Part shown: in pieces, positions 1 through 12,721 of the stretch
How positions within the stretch are numbered: the first letter of the stretch is position 1
Layout of the letters: every line of letters starts with the position of its first letter
Assembly: GCA_029204225.1 (NCBI GenBank)
Contig: CM055113.1
Coordinates: 4,603,881 to 4,667,880, forward strand
Reading direction: 5' to 3'
Source of the DNA: Diphasiastrum complanatum
Lineage: Eukaryota > Streptophyta > Lycopodiopsida > Lycopodiales > Lycopodiaceae
Length of the DNA stretch: 64,000 bases
Made by a program: the position numbers and the translations under genes
Notes under the pieces: generated by a model
Seen by the model: the letters and a program-made list of their open reading frames with translations, nothing else
What the model was told of the DNA's origin: nothing
Database searches by the model: none

Positions 1-56
1 TCAAGATTTTTGTCAAATTTGTTCTCTAGGAAAACAAAGCCAGGAACCCTGGATAG

Positions 57-1447
57 GTGGCCAGAGCGAAGGCACCACTTGACTTGGTACACAGAGATCT
101 GTCTGGAACTATGGCAGTAGACTCAATATCAAGATCAAGATATTTTGTCGCCTTCTCTCCCACAACAAAAATGGCTAGCATAAGAACACTCTTAGCATAT
201 GCTACGAAGTACAATCTGGAATTTCACCAGATTGATGTCAAAGCGGCATTCCTATATGGGAACATTGACAAAGAAATTTATATGACAAATCCATAAGGCT
301 TTTTAGATGAAGCTCATCCAGAATTTGTATTTAGATTGACTAAATGCATCTATGGATTGAAATAGGCTGCAAGAGCATGTCATAGTAGAATTGATCTTTA
401 TCTTAAGTCAATTGGAATGCATGCTCTGCTATCTGATTGTAATATATAAACAATCAGAGATGGTGACAGTTTTGTATTCATGACACTATTCGTTGATGAT
501 TCTCTGATGATAGGGAATTGCCTGAAATTGATTCAGAAAATAAAGACTCAAATATCTGATGAGTTTTACATTTCAGATCTTGGTGAAAGGCAGATATGTG
601 TGGGACTACAGATAGATAGGGACAGGTTCACATGCACTCTCCACCTAACACATGAGAAATATGCGTTGAAGATTCTGAAGGATTAAAAAATGATAGAGTG
701 CAAAGAAAAATGCACCCTTGATGGAAGCAGGAGCAAGGTTGACCAAGGATGACTGCCCGAAAGATGATCCAGAGAAGGCTGAAATGGCAACAATGCCATA
801 TCAGAACCTTATTGGTAGCCTCGTGTACCTTGCGGTCTGCACAATATCTGACATCGATGTGGCTATGTACTCAGCCAATTTGGTAACAATCTTGGCAAGA
901 AACATTGGAGAATGGCAAAGAGAGTCATTCAATAAATTAAAGGTACAACAAGGTATGGCATAACCTTTAACAAAAATTTTGATTTTGAGTTACTTGCTTG
1001 TAGTGATGCCACTTGGGCAAGCAGCAGAGATGACAGTAATTCTGTCTCTGGTGGATGTTTTGTTCTATGTGGAGCAATAGTAAATTGGGTATGCAAGAAG
1101 AAGACCTTGGTTGCTCAATCCTCGTGTAAAGCAGAATATGTTGTTGCATCTTAAAATGCAAATGAGCTAGTGTGGCTTCTAATGCTATTGAACGAGTTAG
1201 GTGAACCACAGGCTCAGCCACTATAATGAATATGGACAGCCAAAGCGAATCCGCCTCACCGAGGATCTTGTTTTTAACTCCAAAACCAAACCCACTGGAG
1301 TATCACCATATGAGAGATCTGATTCAGAAAAGGGAGTTGATGATCCAATATGCTAAATCATCTAACATGATGGCAGATACACTCACAAAGCCTCTAAACA
1401 AGACTCTGTTTGAGTAGCACAGGGTCTCAATGGGGATCAAATGAAGG
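57..1447 (+). pseudogene. Ty1/copia integrase-RT-RNase H remnant (element A)
   Basis: Decayed copia pol. Positions 57-150 encode an integrase-like start (LDLVHRDLSG, RYFVAF) that runs without a gap into the reverse transcriptase (FHQIDVKAAFLYGNIDKEIY), so most of the integrase core has been deleted. The polymerase box is FVDD at 489-500, a variant of the usual YVDD. RNase H follows from about 990 (SDATWASS, then VAQSSCKAEYV) and the family's C-terminal MADTLTKPL motif is near 1370. Several stops interrupt the frame, including positions where the family has Gln (NP*GF near 295, LK*AA near 361), and the frame changes several times after about 690. Inactive. No LTR or PBS was found next to it. 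Confidence 0.85.
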
Positions 1448-2764
1448 TTTCCTTAGTTCAAGAGAGAGCTGATGGAAATGGTGAACTTCAAAAACCCTTT
1501 GGCTTTTTTGGCTTTTTCACACTTCGGCTTTTTTGGCTAGGTCAATTTGCAGTGCACACGATTTTGCGCATGTGTTGAATTTTTTGCATTTTTCATTTCC
1601 CATTTTTCGCATACGCCAATTTTGCAAGACAGACATTTTTGGGCACTTGTTGCACTTTTTGCATTTTCTGAGAAATGAAACCAGAGCGTGAATGGAAATG
1701 CAAATAACAGAATGCAAGGAAAGCAAAAGTGGACAATCACAATAACATATCACACGGATTTCGATGTGAGCATCCGATGGATTTTTGAAAATTTTATAAT
1801 CTATCAGAATTCGAGACATCGGAATCCAACATCTAGGCAAAAGCTCCAAATCCGGGAGTCCGGTGATCGGCAAATTGTGGCGACAAGCAAGTTTTAAAGT
1901 GCACGTCGGAACCAATATGTCAGAATCCGACATGACGACGTGGATATAGCATGGCATTATTTAAAAAGAAAAAAATGATGCGTCATCTGACATGGACGTA
2001 AGATTTCGATGGACGTCGGATTCTGACGTCCACATCAGCAATCTAACATCCTGTCCATGGCACCTGAGTTTTGACATCCATGTCAACAATCCGACGTCCA
2101 TGTCAACAATCTGACATCCTATCCACGACACCTGGGTTTTGATGTCGGATACGGACATCGGATTCCGATGTGTTTGGAGGATGTCGAAATCCAACGTTTG
2201 ATTCATTTTTCCGAATTTGCACGGTCCAGCATCTTTCTCCTCACTTTGTTTTGTGCAGGTTGGATCGATTGAAGGCAAGTTTGGAACAATTATTGCGATT
2301 ATTAGGATTCTTGAAGATCAGTTCATGCTTTTGATGCTTAGAGGTTAGTGCTTGATAATATTGCAAGCTTTTGGAGGCTTTTGAGTTCATGTTTTGCTTT
2401 TTTTTTAAAAGATAAAATTAGTTTTGTTTTTTTTTGTGAAGGAAAGTGAAGGGAGAAAAGATAAATGTTTGAATAGATAGTGTTAAATGTTAAGTGTTTG
2501 AATAGATAGTGATAAGTGTTTTATATAGTATTAAGTCTTAACTGTTTGAATAGATAGTGTTTGATGGTAAATGAATCTTAGATTGTAATTTGAGAGAGAG
2601 ATAAAGAGTCAGAGAGAGTGACTGAGTGTGAGTGTGTGTATGTGTGTGTTTTTCTAAATTTTGCATTGATTTAAAATGATTTAAGAAATATTGTTTTCCT
2701 TGTTAATAGATTGTTAGAATTATTTAGGATAGTATTTGGTAGTAATAGATTGTTACATTTTTAA
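1448..2764. other. Non-coding stretch with dispersed GACGTC-type motifs
   Basis: No gene is supportable. From about 1740 to 2200 the sequence is dense in variants of GACGTCGGATT and its complement, and the same vocabulary recurs near 3620-3790 and 8660-8840. After 2400 it becomes AT-rich with AG/TG runs leading into the composite array. The open frames here are short and show no domain. It could be LTR or leader sequence of a repeat family, since the motif-rich part is shared by three places in the window. Confidence 0.5.
2036..2142. repeat. Two-copy tandem repeat, 39-bp unit at a 68-bp period
   Basis: The 39-bp unit at 2036-2074 (CAGCAATCTAACATCCTGTC and onward, ending GAGTTTTGA) recurs with a few substitutions at 2104-2142. 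The spacer carries further short copies of the same CATGTCAACAATC/GACGTCC words. Confidence 0.7.
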
Positions 2765-2766
2765 TT

Positions 2767-2804
<38 letters not shown>

Positions 2805-2907
2805 GGGAGGGGAGGTGTATGTGTTTCAAATTTTGCATTAATTTATAATTTAGGGTAATAGTTATATAGATATAGTGTTTGGTAGTAATAGATTGTTAGT
2901 TTTATTA

Positions 2908-2988
<81 letters not shown>

Positions 2989-3099
2989 ACGGAGATGTGT
3001 GTGTTTGACATTTTGCATTGATTTAGAATTTAGGATAATAGATAAATATATAATCTATTGCATTTATTTAGGATTCAGAGTGATAGATGAATAGATGGT

Positions 3100-3133
<34 letters not shown>

Positions 3134-3394
3134 AAATGTTAAATGTTTGAATAAATAGTGTTAATTGTTTGTATAGATAGTGTTTGATGATAAATGAATC
3201 TTAGATTGTAATTTGAGAGAGAGATAAAGATTTAGAGAGAGTGAGTGAGTGTGAGTGTGTGTATGTGTGAGTGTGAGTGTGTTATTTTATATCTTGCATT
3301 GATTTAAAATGATTTAAGATATTGTTTTTCTTGTAATAGATTGTTAGAATTATTTATAATAGTGTTTGGTAGTAATGGATTGTTAGTTTTTTAA

Positions 3395-3474
<80 letters not shown>

Positions 3475-3981
3475 GAGGAGAAGGAGGAGGTGTATGTGTT
3501 TTGTTGGCAACCACTACAACACACGCTGCGATTTGCGACGTGGTTTGCGACATGAATTGCGAGCTTAATTTTTTTTTCATTCATCGCGGCCATTGCAAAA
3601 CATGTCGCAACAGGGTCATCGGAATCCAACATCTATAAAACACATCAGAATCCGAAAATACCGGGTTTCCGGCATCCCGGACACTGCATTTGAAATTTGA
3701 ACGCCGAATGTGATGTGGACGTCAAAATCCAACATTCCACGTGGACGTCGGATTTGGATATACATTCCACGTCCACAGTCCCATAATGTGAACAATACCA
3801 CATTTGCCTAAGTTGACATTTGCAATGTTGGCCTAAGTTGCCATTTGCAAATGTTTGACAATTCTATAACATTGGCCTAAGATGGCATTTGCATAATCTT
3901 TCACACGTCGTTTAGGAAGAATATAAATCCAGATCCGAATTCACAAGTATCTACATCTCTTGCCCAGCTTGCATGTTGATA
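2765..3981. repeat. Composite (TG)n(AG)n array, copy 1
   Basis: Several diverged units of roughly 130-250 bp. Each has a (TG)n tract running into an (AG)n tract (for example 2910-2987 and 3393-3470), a spacer with ATTTTGCATTGATTT, and the words TAGTGTTTGGTAGTAATAG and GATTGTTAG. The unique tail from 3480 to 3981 (GGAGGTGTATGTGTTTTG onward) contains GACGTC motifs and ends CTTGCATGTTGAT. The whole block is matched by 7757-9037. Translations of the dinucleotide tracts (CV and RE repeats) are not real proteins. Confidence 0.85.
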
Positions 3982-4786
3982 AAAGGTTTGATCGTTCTCC
4001 GAGAGAGAGAATAATCTCTTCTTTTGTATGATAAGTGTATGTAAGAAGGTGAATGGAATGTGATTTGTAATATTCACAATGAATACTATAGTGATATGTC
4101 TGTGTATCCAAAAATATTTGGATAAATTGGATAGATTCATCAAACAGAATCGAATTGGCTAATGATTCCTCTTAATCAAACACAAAGAATTAGTTCTTAC
4201 CACAAGAAGCAGACATAACAGAACATCAAACAAATTTATTATTTGAACACATAGCCCATTCACAATTGAAAGAAGTTCTGCTTATGGTTATCCTTAACAG
4301 CTTCAACTAAATGTCTGAAAATCCAAGCTAGAGTAACTGAAATTTAGTAAGAAATGAAAAGTATGTGTAACGCAAACAGACAAGTATTGCAAAAAGTTAC
4401 AGATCATTCAGAGTGTATTCACTCAATTGATAAGAAATAATGTTGTAAGAGATGACAGAGGGAAAGAATGTTCAAGCTTATAGAAATTGGCTCTCTCCTC
4501 TCTATTGATACTCAAATCTATGCGTCTGTACAATGGCACAAAGTGTGTACCTTATAGGAACGATCACTGGTCTGAATGTCGTTTACCAACCGTTAAGATG
4601 TCGGTCGATATCCACTAATGTGTCTCTAAAGAACGTCACGAGTTCTAACTTAAAAATGAATTTACAAGATGCAAATAGGCCTTTACATGAATTTAGGCAC
4701 TATAGCACATTCACATGTATATAAATTAAAAAATTTTACAATATAAAATAATAACTTTGGATAGTGTGGGTTCATGAGGCTCCACA
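3975..4786 (-). mobile_element. 3' LTR of a minus-strand LTR retroelement
   Basis: Read on the minus strand, a polypurine tract (4789-4799) is followed by sequence starting TGTGGAGCCTCATGAACC and ending around ...AACCTTTTATCA(ACA), the TG...CA form of an LTR. The last 100 nt are pyrimidine-rich (CTCTCTCTCGGAG), common in R-U5 regions. The downstream edge coincides with the point where the duplicated block (copy at 9037) stops matching, which fits insertion there. The 3' boundary is uncertain by a few bases, and no second LTR copy was found. Confidence 0.55.
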
Positions 4787-4788
4787 TA

Positions 4789-4799
4789 TCCCCTTCCTT
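4789..4799 (-). other. Polypurine tract
   Basis: The minus strand reads AAGGAAGGGGA directly before the TG start of the LTR at 4786, the expected plus-strand primer position at the 3' end of an LTR retroelement. It lies about 35 nt past the stop codon of the ORF at 4833. Confidence 0.6.
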
Positions 4800-4832
4800 A
4801 GCTGTAGTGGCTCGAAAACAAATTCCTCATGT

Positions 4833-5710
4833 TCACCTTTGTCGCTTCCAGCTGGCTAGCTTTTTATGGAAAATGGCTTTTGCTCGGGCTTCATTTTCTT
4901 CATTAACTTGTTCTAGGGTCATCCCTTTTGTAGCAAGGAAATAGTTATTCTTCTGATTGTAATCTTCCTGAAAAGATAGATTTGGATAGCCTCTCATTCC
5001 ACGATTGCCCAATGGTGCCAGAAGGTTGTCGATCAATGTGTTATTTACAAGATGAGTGTACCAACTATCCTTAGACAAGAATTCAAACATCTCAGCAGAA
5101 GGGACAATTAGTGAGAGGGTTGCATATGTATATTCTGGAAATTCCTCTTTAATGTACAATTGTTGAATGGATAGAAGTGCATAGGAAATGAGAGAACCAA
5201 TATCTACATAATTGTAAGTATGGTATGGTCTGATTATTGGATTAGTGGAGCGAAGTATATTATTTGCTTTAACTTCCTCTAAATAATGAGAATAGTTAGC
5301 TTCCCAATCTGTGTAAATTTTCCACAGATCAGGGAATAACATTTGACTAGAGAATCTAGAAGGGATTGGATTAGGGCTAAGAACAACTTTGTTAACATCA
5401 AAAATATTAATTGAGTCTAGCTTATCTTGATACTCATCTAGAGCAGAAAAAATATTGTTTTCAAATATTTTTAGATACTCTAGAATATATATATATACAA
5501 AGATCCTATAACAATGTGGATATAATTAGTTTGCACATTGAACTTATTTTGAACAATGGCAAGAGCAAGGATACCTTTTTGGTGCACTGTTAGCTTGGCC
5601 CAAAAAGTGTTTAGATTAGAGAAAGTCCAAGGACTTTCCCATTGTTCTTTAGTATAGCCAAAATGTTTTGGTAAAAGAAGGAAATCCGTTCTGTTAGAAA
5701 TCAATGACAA
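4833..5710 (-). pseudogene. Unassigned 3'-terminal ORF of an LTR element
   Basis: Two open segments on the minus strand, 5710-5480 and 5342-4833, belong to one protein of about 290 residues. The second frame is open well upstream of its first Met (EYLKIFENNIFSALDEYQDK), and the frames cross in a TATATATA run near 5485-5495, so a slippage frameshift is likely. The N-terminal part contains KHFGYTKEQWESPWTF; the C-terminal part is charged and helical (NEENEARAKAIF, KKLASWKRQR). I recognise no domain. The stop is followed by a polypurine tract and LTR, so this is the last ORF of a retroelement: an env-like or extra ORF, or the sole ORF of a non-autonomous element. A virus-derived capsid is also conceivable but unsupported. 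Confidence 0.45.
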
Positions 5711-5734
5711 ACTTCATTCTAAGAGGTACATTAA

Positions 5735-5944
5735 TGTTGACAGATGTGACGAGCTGTCATTAGCCGTAGGCTAGTCTATTAGTCCTCGTAGGTTTTCTCT
5801 CTCTATCAGGGGTTCAAGGTTTATTTGTACATTTTACATTCTGTATGAGTTAGTGTGATAGAGTGATAGTGCGTGTTCTTCTTCCGCCTTCTTGTGGTGA
5901 TTGCTTATGGTGAATGCTTAATGTTGCATATATAATTATTGACA
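5735..5944 (+). mobile_element. Short copia-type 5' LTR
   Basis: About 210 bp from TGTTGACAGATGTGACGAGC to ...ATAATTATTGACA, immediately followed by a copia primer-binding site, which fixes the 3' boundary. The 5' boundary is chosen from the TG dinucleotide. No gag of this element follows: within about 250 bp the sequence becomes a gypsy fragment, so the element is truncated. Confidence 0.6.
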
Positions 5945-5956
5945 TGGTATCAGACG
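5945..5956 (+). other. Primer-binding site (initiator tRNA-Met type)
   Basis: TGGTATCAGACG differs at one base from the copia consensus TGGTATCAGAGC that pairs with the 3' end of initiator tRNA-Met. It abuts the CA end of the LTR at 5944. Confidence 0.75.
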
Positions 5957-6197
5957 ATAAACCTGCATGTCTGATCAGTGGATACAACATGTCATAGGCT
6001 CCGCAATGAAGTGAGAAAGTCCTTCACGGGAGGTGAAAGCTTGGAAAGACAAAAACGGCTAGAAAAAATCCTCCTTTGGTGCATTTTGCAGGTTTGGAGC
6101 TCAGAATCAATAGTGGGGAACGAAGACACAGTCCTGGAGGCATCAGAAAGGCCAGGGTAGCATCAGACAGATTGAAAATCTGTTGAGACGTTTTACG

Positions 6198-7560
6198 AAT
6201 TGAATCTGCACCAGTTAATACTAAAGTGGATGATGAACTGCCAAATGCTGCGTTGTTCTATCTTGAAGCAGTACCTTAGTGGGCGGCATATATTGTTGAG
6301 TACTTGATGCTTGGACAACCGAATGACTCTTTGACAAAAGTACAGAAAAGACAATTGATTCATAAGGCTCAACCTTATCAATTAATTGCAGGACAATTGT
6401 ATCATCGTGGATCAGATAATATTTTACGAAGATGTGTTTTACCGCATGAAGTAACAAATCTAATCATGTTTTCACATGATGGCATGGGTGGAGGACACGT
6501 CTCTATGGATATTACTGTTCGCAAACTTTTGCAATCCGGTTGTTGGTGCCCTACGCTTCATAAGGACACAGAAAATTTTATTCAGACATGTGATGTCTGC
6601 CAGCGAGCATGACGGCCTACTTGACAGAATTATGAACCCTTACATCCGATTTTATCGCAAGCACCGTTTGAAAAATGGGGATTGAATTATCTTGGTCCTA
6701 TTCATCCCGCTGCTCAAGGATCTCAGACCCGATACATTGTTGTCGCAACTGATTATATGACCAAGTGGGTTGAAGCCAAAGCTGTCAAAGTGATTGATGC
6801 GAAATCTACGACCAAGTTTCTATATGAAAATATTATAATCAGATTCGGATGTTCGATCAAAATTGTTAGTGATCGGGGTATACACTTTGTTAATCAAACA
6901 ATAAAGTGTTTACTGGAAGATTTTTTTGTTATACACAGATTTAGTACTCCCTATTATCCCAGAGGGAATGGCCAAGCTGAATCTTCCAATAAGATTATCT
7001 GCAACATTATGACAAAGATAGTTGAAGCAAGTCGGTCTGATTGGGAACATAAACTGTATGCATCATTATGGGCCTTCAGAACCGCTTACAAAAATAGTAC
7101 AAATAAACACCTTTTCAACTAGTTTATGGTCAAGATGTTGTTATGCCAATTGAATTTTTAATCCCATCTTTACGCATAGCAGCAACGGACAATTAAATGA
7201 TGACCAGTCTTTACAATTTTGTCACGACGCGTTGCACAAATTATGTGAAACCCGATTGATGGCAGTTCATGCCTCAACAACAGAGAAAGCCTGCCGAAAG
7301 GCATGGCACGATCGGTGATTGCACAACAAAGATCTGGAAGCAGGAGATCTTGCATTGATGTACAAAACCAAGCTGATCAAGGGTAAGTTGAAGTTTACTG
7401 GGGAAGGCCCGTATAAAGTGAAGGAAATCCTGAACTATGACGCAGTAATTCTTGATCACTTGGATGGAAAACGATTTGATACTTCGGTAAATGGCAGCCG
7501 ATTACGCAAGTTTCGGCAGCTGCTCCGCCAGTTCAGCAAGCCTGATCTCAATATATTTTT
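6198..7560 (+). pseudogene. Ty3/gypsy RNase H-integrase linker and integrase remnant
   Basis: The frame is open from about 6198 (DELPNAALFYLEAVP, then a stop), giving the linker before integrase. The HHCC zinc-binding domain is at about 6470-6610 (HDGMGGGH ... CDVCQRA). The core shows WGLNYLGP near 6680, where the family has D in place of N, so the first catalytic Asp is lost. The second Asp (SDRGIHF) and the Glu (GQAESSNK) remain. After a stop at 7120 the frame shifts, and the C-terminal GPY/F module is at about 7395-7510 (GEGPYKVKEI ... VNGSRLRKF). No chromodomain was seen. Inactive. Confidence 0.85.
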
Positions 7561-7617
7561 TCATTTTATTTGTTTTCAATTTTTTCAGTATTTAATTTCC
7601 TCATTTTTTTTTTGGAA

Positions 7618-7680
7618 AAGGACAGTTAAAAAAAAAGAAAAAAAAAAGAAAAAAAAGAAAAAGAAAAAAATAAGGAAAGA
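7618..7680. repeat. A-rich low-complexity tract
   Basis: A run of A blocks broken by single G residues. It follows the gypsy integrase remnant and lies just before the duplicated microsatellite block. Confidence 0.8.
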
Positions 7681-7756
7681 TTGATGAGCAAAAGTCAGGA
7701 AGTCGTCAGCATAAGGAACAAGAAGCACAATATTTTTATGGAAAATGACTTTAATT

Positions 7757-9037
<1,281 letters not shown>

Positions 9038-11760
9038 TGTCCACTATGAATGTGGAGCTTGTTGTTGTAGGAGTAAATCAACAATTGCAATGCTAAAAAA
9101 TAAAGAACAAAAAATTTCCTCCAGCAGTAGGTTTCAATATTTGACTTCTATTTCATGGTAATTAACAACGATTTGAAAGTTAGGAGTTCTAGATCTAGTT
9201 CATACAAGGCCTTGGTATTATTCTGATTGGAATCAAAATCAAAAACTTCAACTGCTCATAATTTCATATAACTTTAGAAGGAGAATGATTTCAACTTTAG
9301 AAGAGAAAAAAATTAAGGCATTCACCTCAAGTGAAGGCTGGCATGTGTAGGCTAAATGAGGAGATGCAGTATTTGATGTTCGAAGAATCCTAGTCCAAGA
9401 AATATAGTCCACAAATCTTTGCCCATATATAAATATATGTTGCAGCCATGAATGGAGACTTCTAAATAGAAAGGGCCTTGAAACAAAGAACACATTTGCA
9501 AAAAATTCGACAATAGTTGGCAATGTGCTTGTTTCTTCAAAGTTGTGGAAACAGAAACTTAAATTGCTCAGAACCTTAGAACTCCACATGACTTTAGGAG
9601 AAGATTTATTTACATCATTGGAATAGAGAGAGCATTTTTTTCATTGCTCTTTTTATTTTTGTATTGTGGAGGGATAGTAGGAGAGGAGGAGACTATTGCT
9701 TCATGAGCTAGTATTGTGATCTTTTTTATGTAATGTGTGTGGGCACATGAATAAAGGCTATTGGCATCTTGTTGATCATATGTAGAGCTCTTGTGAAATG
9801 CTTGAATAGAACCTTAAATATCTTGGTGATGTAATGAAGGGGAGTGTCATATTGTCGCTCATTGCATTTTGTTGTCTTGAAGTAGAATCAAGCTTGGTGC
9901 TTTTGCTTCTTGTTGACAAATTTTAACATGACAGTCCTACTTCATGGAGCAGTCAATATTGTCCAACGCAATACGTGACGTCTAGATCCATTCATGTTGT
10001 TGTGTATTTACTCGCATTGTCACACAATCTGCAGAAATACATGAGAATCACAAATAGGTATCTACGTGATAGTCAAGCTATCAAGTCAAACTTTTGAGGG
10101 AGTCAGGCCAGTCAAACTATTGAGAGAGTCTCGACAATCAAACTATCGAGTTGAAGTTTTGACTCCAACTCGAATCGACAAATTATTTATTGCCGACTCT
10201 CTAACTCGAATCGACAAAATTGTCGACTGTTTCCAGCTCAATTCGACAAAAGATTGTCAACTTTCTAAATAGAATGATACCACTAAATAAAGAGATAGCA
10301 AGCGTAAAGCTACCATATTATCTTCTTGTCATTGTAGCAATTGTAAATCAGATTAGTTTTTGCACACATAGTTATCATTGCTATTGTATTGTGCTCATCG
10401 TAATTTCTTGCTAATTTGTACATGCTACTTTTTGTATTCAATCTAGTGTCTTATTGCATTCAAAATAACGTCACCAATAAATGTATGTTTTTCTAATTCA
10501 TCTTGTTATGTAATACTACTCTCGTATTGATTCGTCTAAATTATCTATTGTTTTCGCTTCTGCACATTCAATTATTTTGTGTATGCCTATGTAATCAATT
10601 GAATATATCCTTATGATTTCAAAGTCTAGATCAAGTAGAGCTTAGAAGAATTCTGAGCTTGAATTTGTTAAGCGTAGTGCATTGCCACTACAAGAGGACG
10701 AGTGATCATGAAGGCTTTTTTTGAGCGTTTCTTTGAAAGATAGGTTTTAAAATGAGTCGCGGAGGCAGCAAAATGCTCAAGCCTCGAGTCTGATGTTTGG
10801 CCTCAGTATACGCCTACCAAATTTGCTTGTTTTTGAATCATTTATAGAGAGGGATATAAAGAGGGTTATGAATTCCGTAAGGGCCTTGGAACATACATTG
10901 AAATACTAAACCTAATTTGAGGAGTATACCGAGGTTGACGCTGGTATAAGCCCACCAAATTTAGACTTGTTTTTGAGACATTTATAGATAGGGTCCAGGC
11001 GGCCAGAGGCATTCAGGACACTCTGCTAACCGAGGGTGATATCGAGACTGATGAAAAGTAAACCACGATATCAACATATTGGATTCCATTTCATATCATT
11101 ATTGGTTGCCATGTGCACCAAGTGAATATATAAATTTATCTATCACAAAAAAATGATGATCACAAATTGTGTACTCACATCCATCGACTTCTTGTTCGAT
11201 GTCAAGTAGTCAACTAACAAAGCGTAATTGCATCTGTGAGCATATGTTTAGTATTACAATGAATTGAAATACATCGTATTGTCTCACTTATTCATTTGGT
11301 GGTCCATCGTTATCATTTGCCTCATTATCATTTGAAAAATCTGCCAAACCAAATGAGTCTATCTCTAATTCTACCCAAATATCTCCTACAGCTTCATCAT
11401 TAATAAGTTAATCTTCAAAAGTTAATGGCAATGGTGATGACGAGTGAGATCGAGAAGGTGTGCCATGTGTCGTCAAACCATCTGATGATGATGCATCACA
11501 CTCAATGTCATCATTAGCTTGTGAAGCTTGCACATGATCGTCCTCCAAAAATGTGTCATCGAATCCTCATCACAATCTTGTTCATGAGGTGCAGTTGGCA
11601 GTGCCATGTCCTTCACGACATCTCTATCTTCAAGATTATTTTACTTCGAGGGGTGACTTAAATCACATACCACCATCTGGGATCTAAACAATCAGGGTGA
11701 AAGACCACCTATAATTGATCGATGTTACCATAAACGTTGACTTGTAGTTAGTATCCATAC
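9038..11760. other. AT-rich interval without recognisable gene
   Basis: No protein domain, LTR terminus or RNA gene could be supported on either strand. Between 10060 and 10260 there are short imperfect repeats of the type CAATCAAACTATCGAG and ACTCGAATCGACAAA, including partly complementary words. Between 10700 and 11060 two stretches share CACCAAATTTG... CTTGTTTTTGA...CATTTATAGA, perhaps a decayed duplication. The rest looks like relic intergenic DNA. Confidence 0.5.
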
Positions 11761-12022
11761 CTATGTTATAGTTTCTTGGGTATTACTATACACAATATAC
11801 ATTTTTTGCAGTACATTGAAAATTGATTGATTGACAGCAAAAGAGCATAGATATCTTGAAGACATAGAAGAAATGTACATGCTCACATTGATGAGGAAAA
11901 ACAAATGTATCGCTTTGATTTGTCCAAAGCTTGGTAGAATCGATGGCAAAATAACCACTCTCATCTTTCTTAGACAGTTGCATTGAGACCATTGCAAATA
12001 ACTTTGAACCATTTGAAATCAA
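11761..12022 (-). pseudogene. Possible CACTA-transposase-associated domain fragment
   Basis: The minus strand encodes ESGYFAIDSTKLWTNQSDTF then VFPHQCEHVHFFYV. The spacing recalls the DUF4216 domain found beside plant CACTA transposases, where a PFVLASQA-QVFYV motif is typical. Only about 80 residues are open, there are frame breaks on both sides, and no transposase catalytic region or CACTA terminus was found nearby. This is resemblance by eye and could be wrong. Confidence 0.25.
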
Positions 12023-12240
12023 ATATGAAAAAAAACTGAATTTCCTAAATCCAACTTCGAGGATGTCATTGGTTGTCCCACAATAATCAAGCTGAAGTTC
12101 AGACCATGATGAAATACTTGACCAAGATTAAGAAGGTACATGATTAACTATGTAATCCAAGAAATCATTGACCATGTGGATATAGAGAGTATACACTAAA
12201 TGGATCATTATCATCTTATGAGAACTTGGTGACCACCCTA

Positions 12241-12648
12241 TTAGTGTAGGATATTGACAATTCCCTGAGTCTCATAGCTGTCTCTGAGATGTCTCCACGC
12301 ATCCTTGGAGTTCTTGGCATATCGTACTCTTCCTATCACACTGTCACCTAGCACCAAGCATATCGTCAGGTATGCATGCCTCTCCTTGATTCCCCAAGCT
12401 CCTGCTGTAGCTGCATCCATGCAAACCCCTTCCTCGTCATGATCTACAGCATCGCTCCCATCCACTACTCCCCATAGCCCTCTCTCCTCGAGGATCAATT
12501 TCATCTTCCTACTCCCGTTGTCGTAGTTCATCCCCTCAAGTTTCTCAAGGACTCGTGAATCGCTCAATGGACTGATTTTGGTTGTCATATCGACCTTTAG
12601 GCAGACTATAATTTGTTCTACTTCGACCTCACTCGCTTTCTCCTTCAT
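12241..12648 (-). pseudogene. Ty1/copia gag N-terminal fragment
   Basis: A 135-residue open frame on the minus strand with the copia Gag (DUF4219/UBN2-type) pattern: KLEGMNYDNGSRKMKLILEE, then AWGIKERHAYLTICLVLGD, then KDAWRHLRDSYETQG. The family continues for another 200 residues to a CCHC knuckle; here the frame ends at 12241 and unrelated sequence follows, so the element is 3'-truncated. It sits directly downstream of the LTR at 12722-13061 on the same strand, which makes it the 5' end of that element. Confidence 0.75.
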
Positions 12649-12721
12649 ATCCCTTCTATGGTACAGATCGCTTTAAAAAATGATTACACTACCTCGTGAT
12701 GTGGGCCCATAACCTTTGAAA

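Noticed and set aside
4833-5710. Endogenous virus capsid or nucleoprotein
   Set aside because: No motif supports it, and the polypurine tract and LTR directly downstream favour a retroelement ORF. Left unassigned.
5945-5956. tRNA-Met-like sequence at this and other sites (43666, 48170, 50345)
   Set aside because: Each is a 12-base primer-binding site next to an LTR, not a tRNA gene; no cloverleaf can be drawn around them.
11761-12022. Firm assignment as a CACTA transposon
   Set aside because: Only a weak DUF4216-like stretch was seen, with no transposase core or CACTA termini; kept as a low-confidence feature only.
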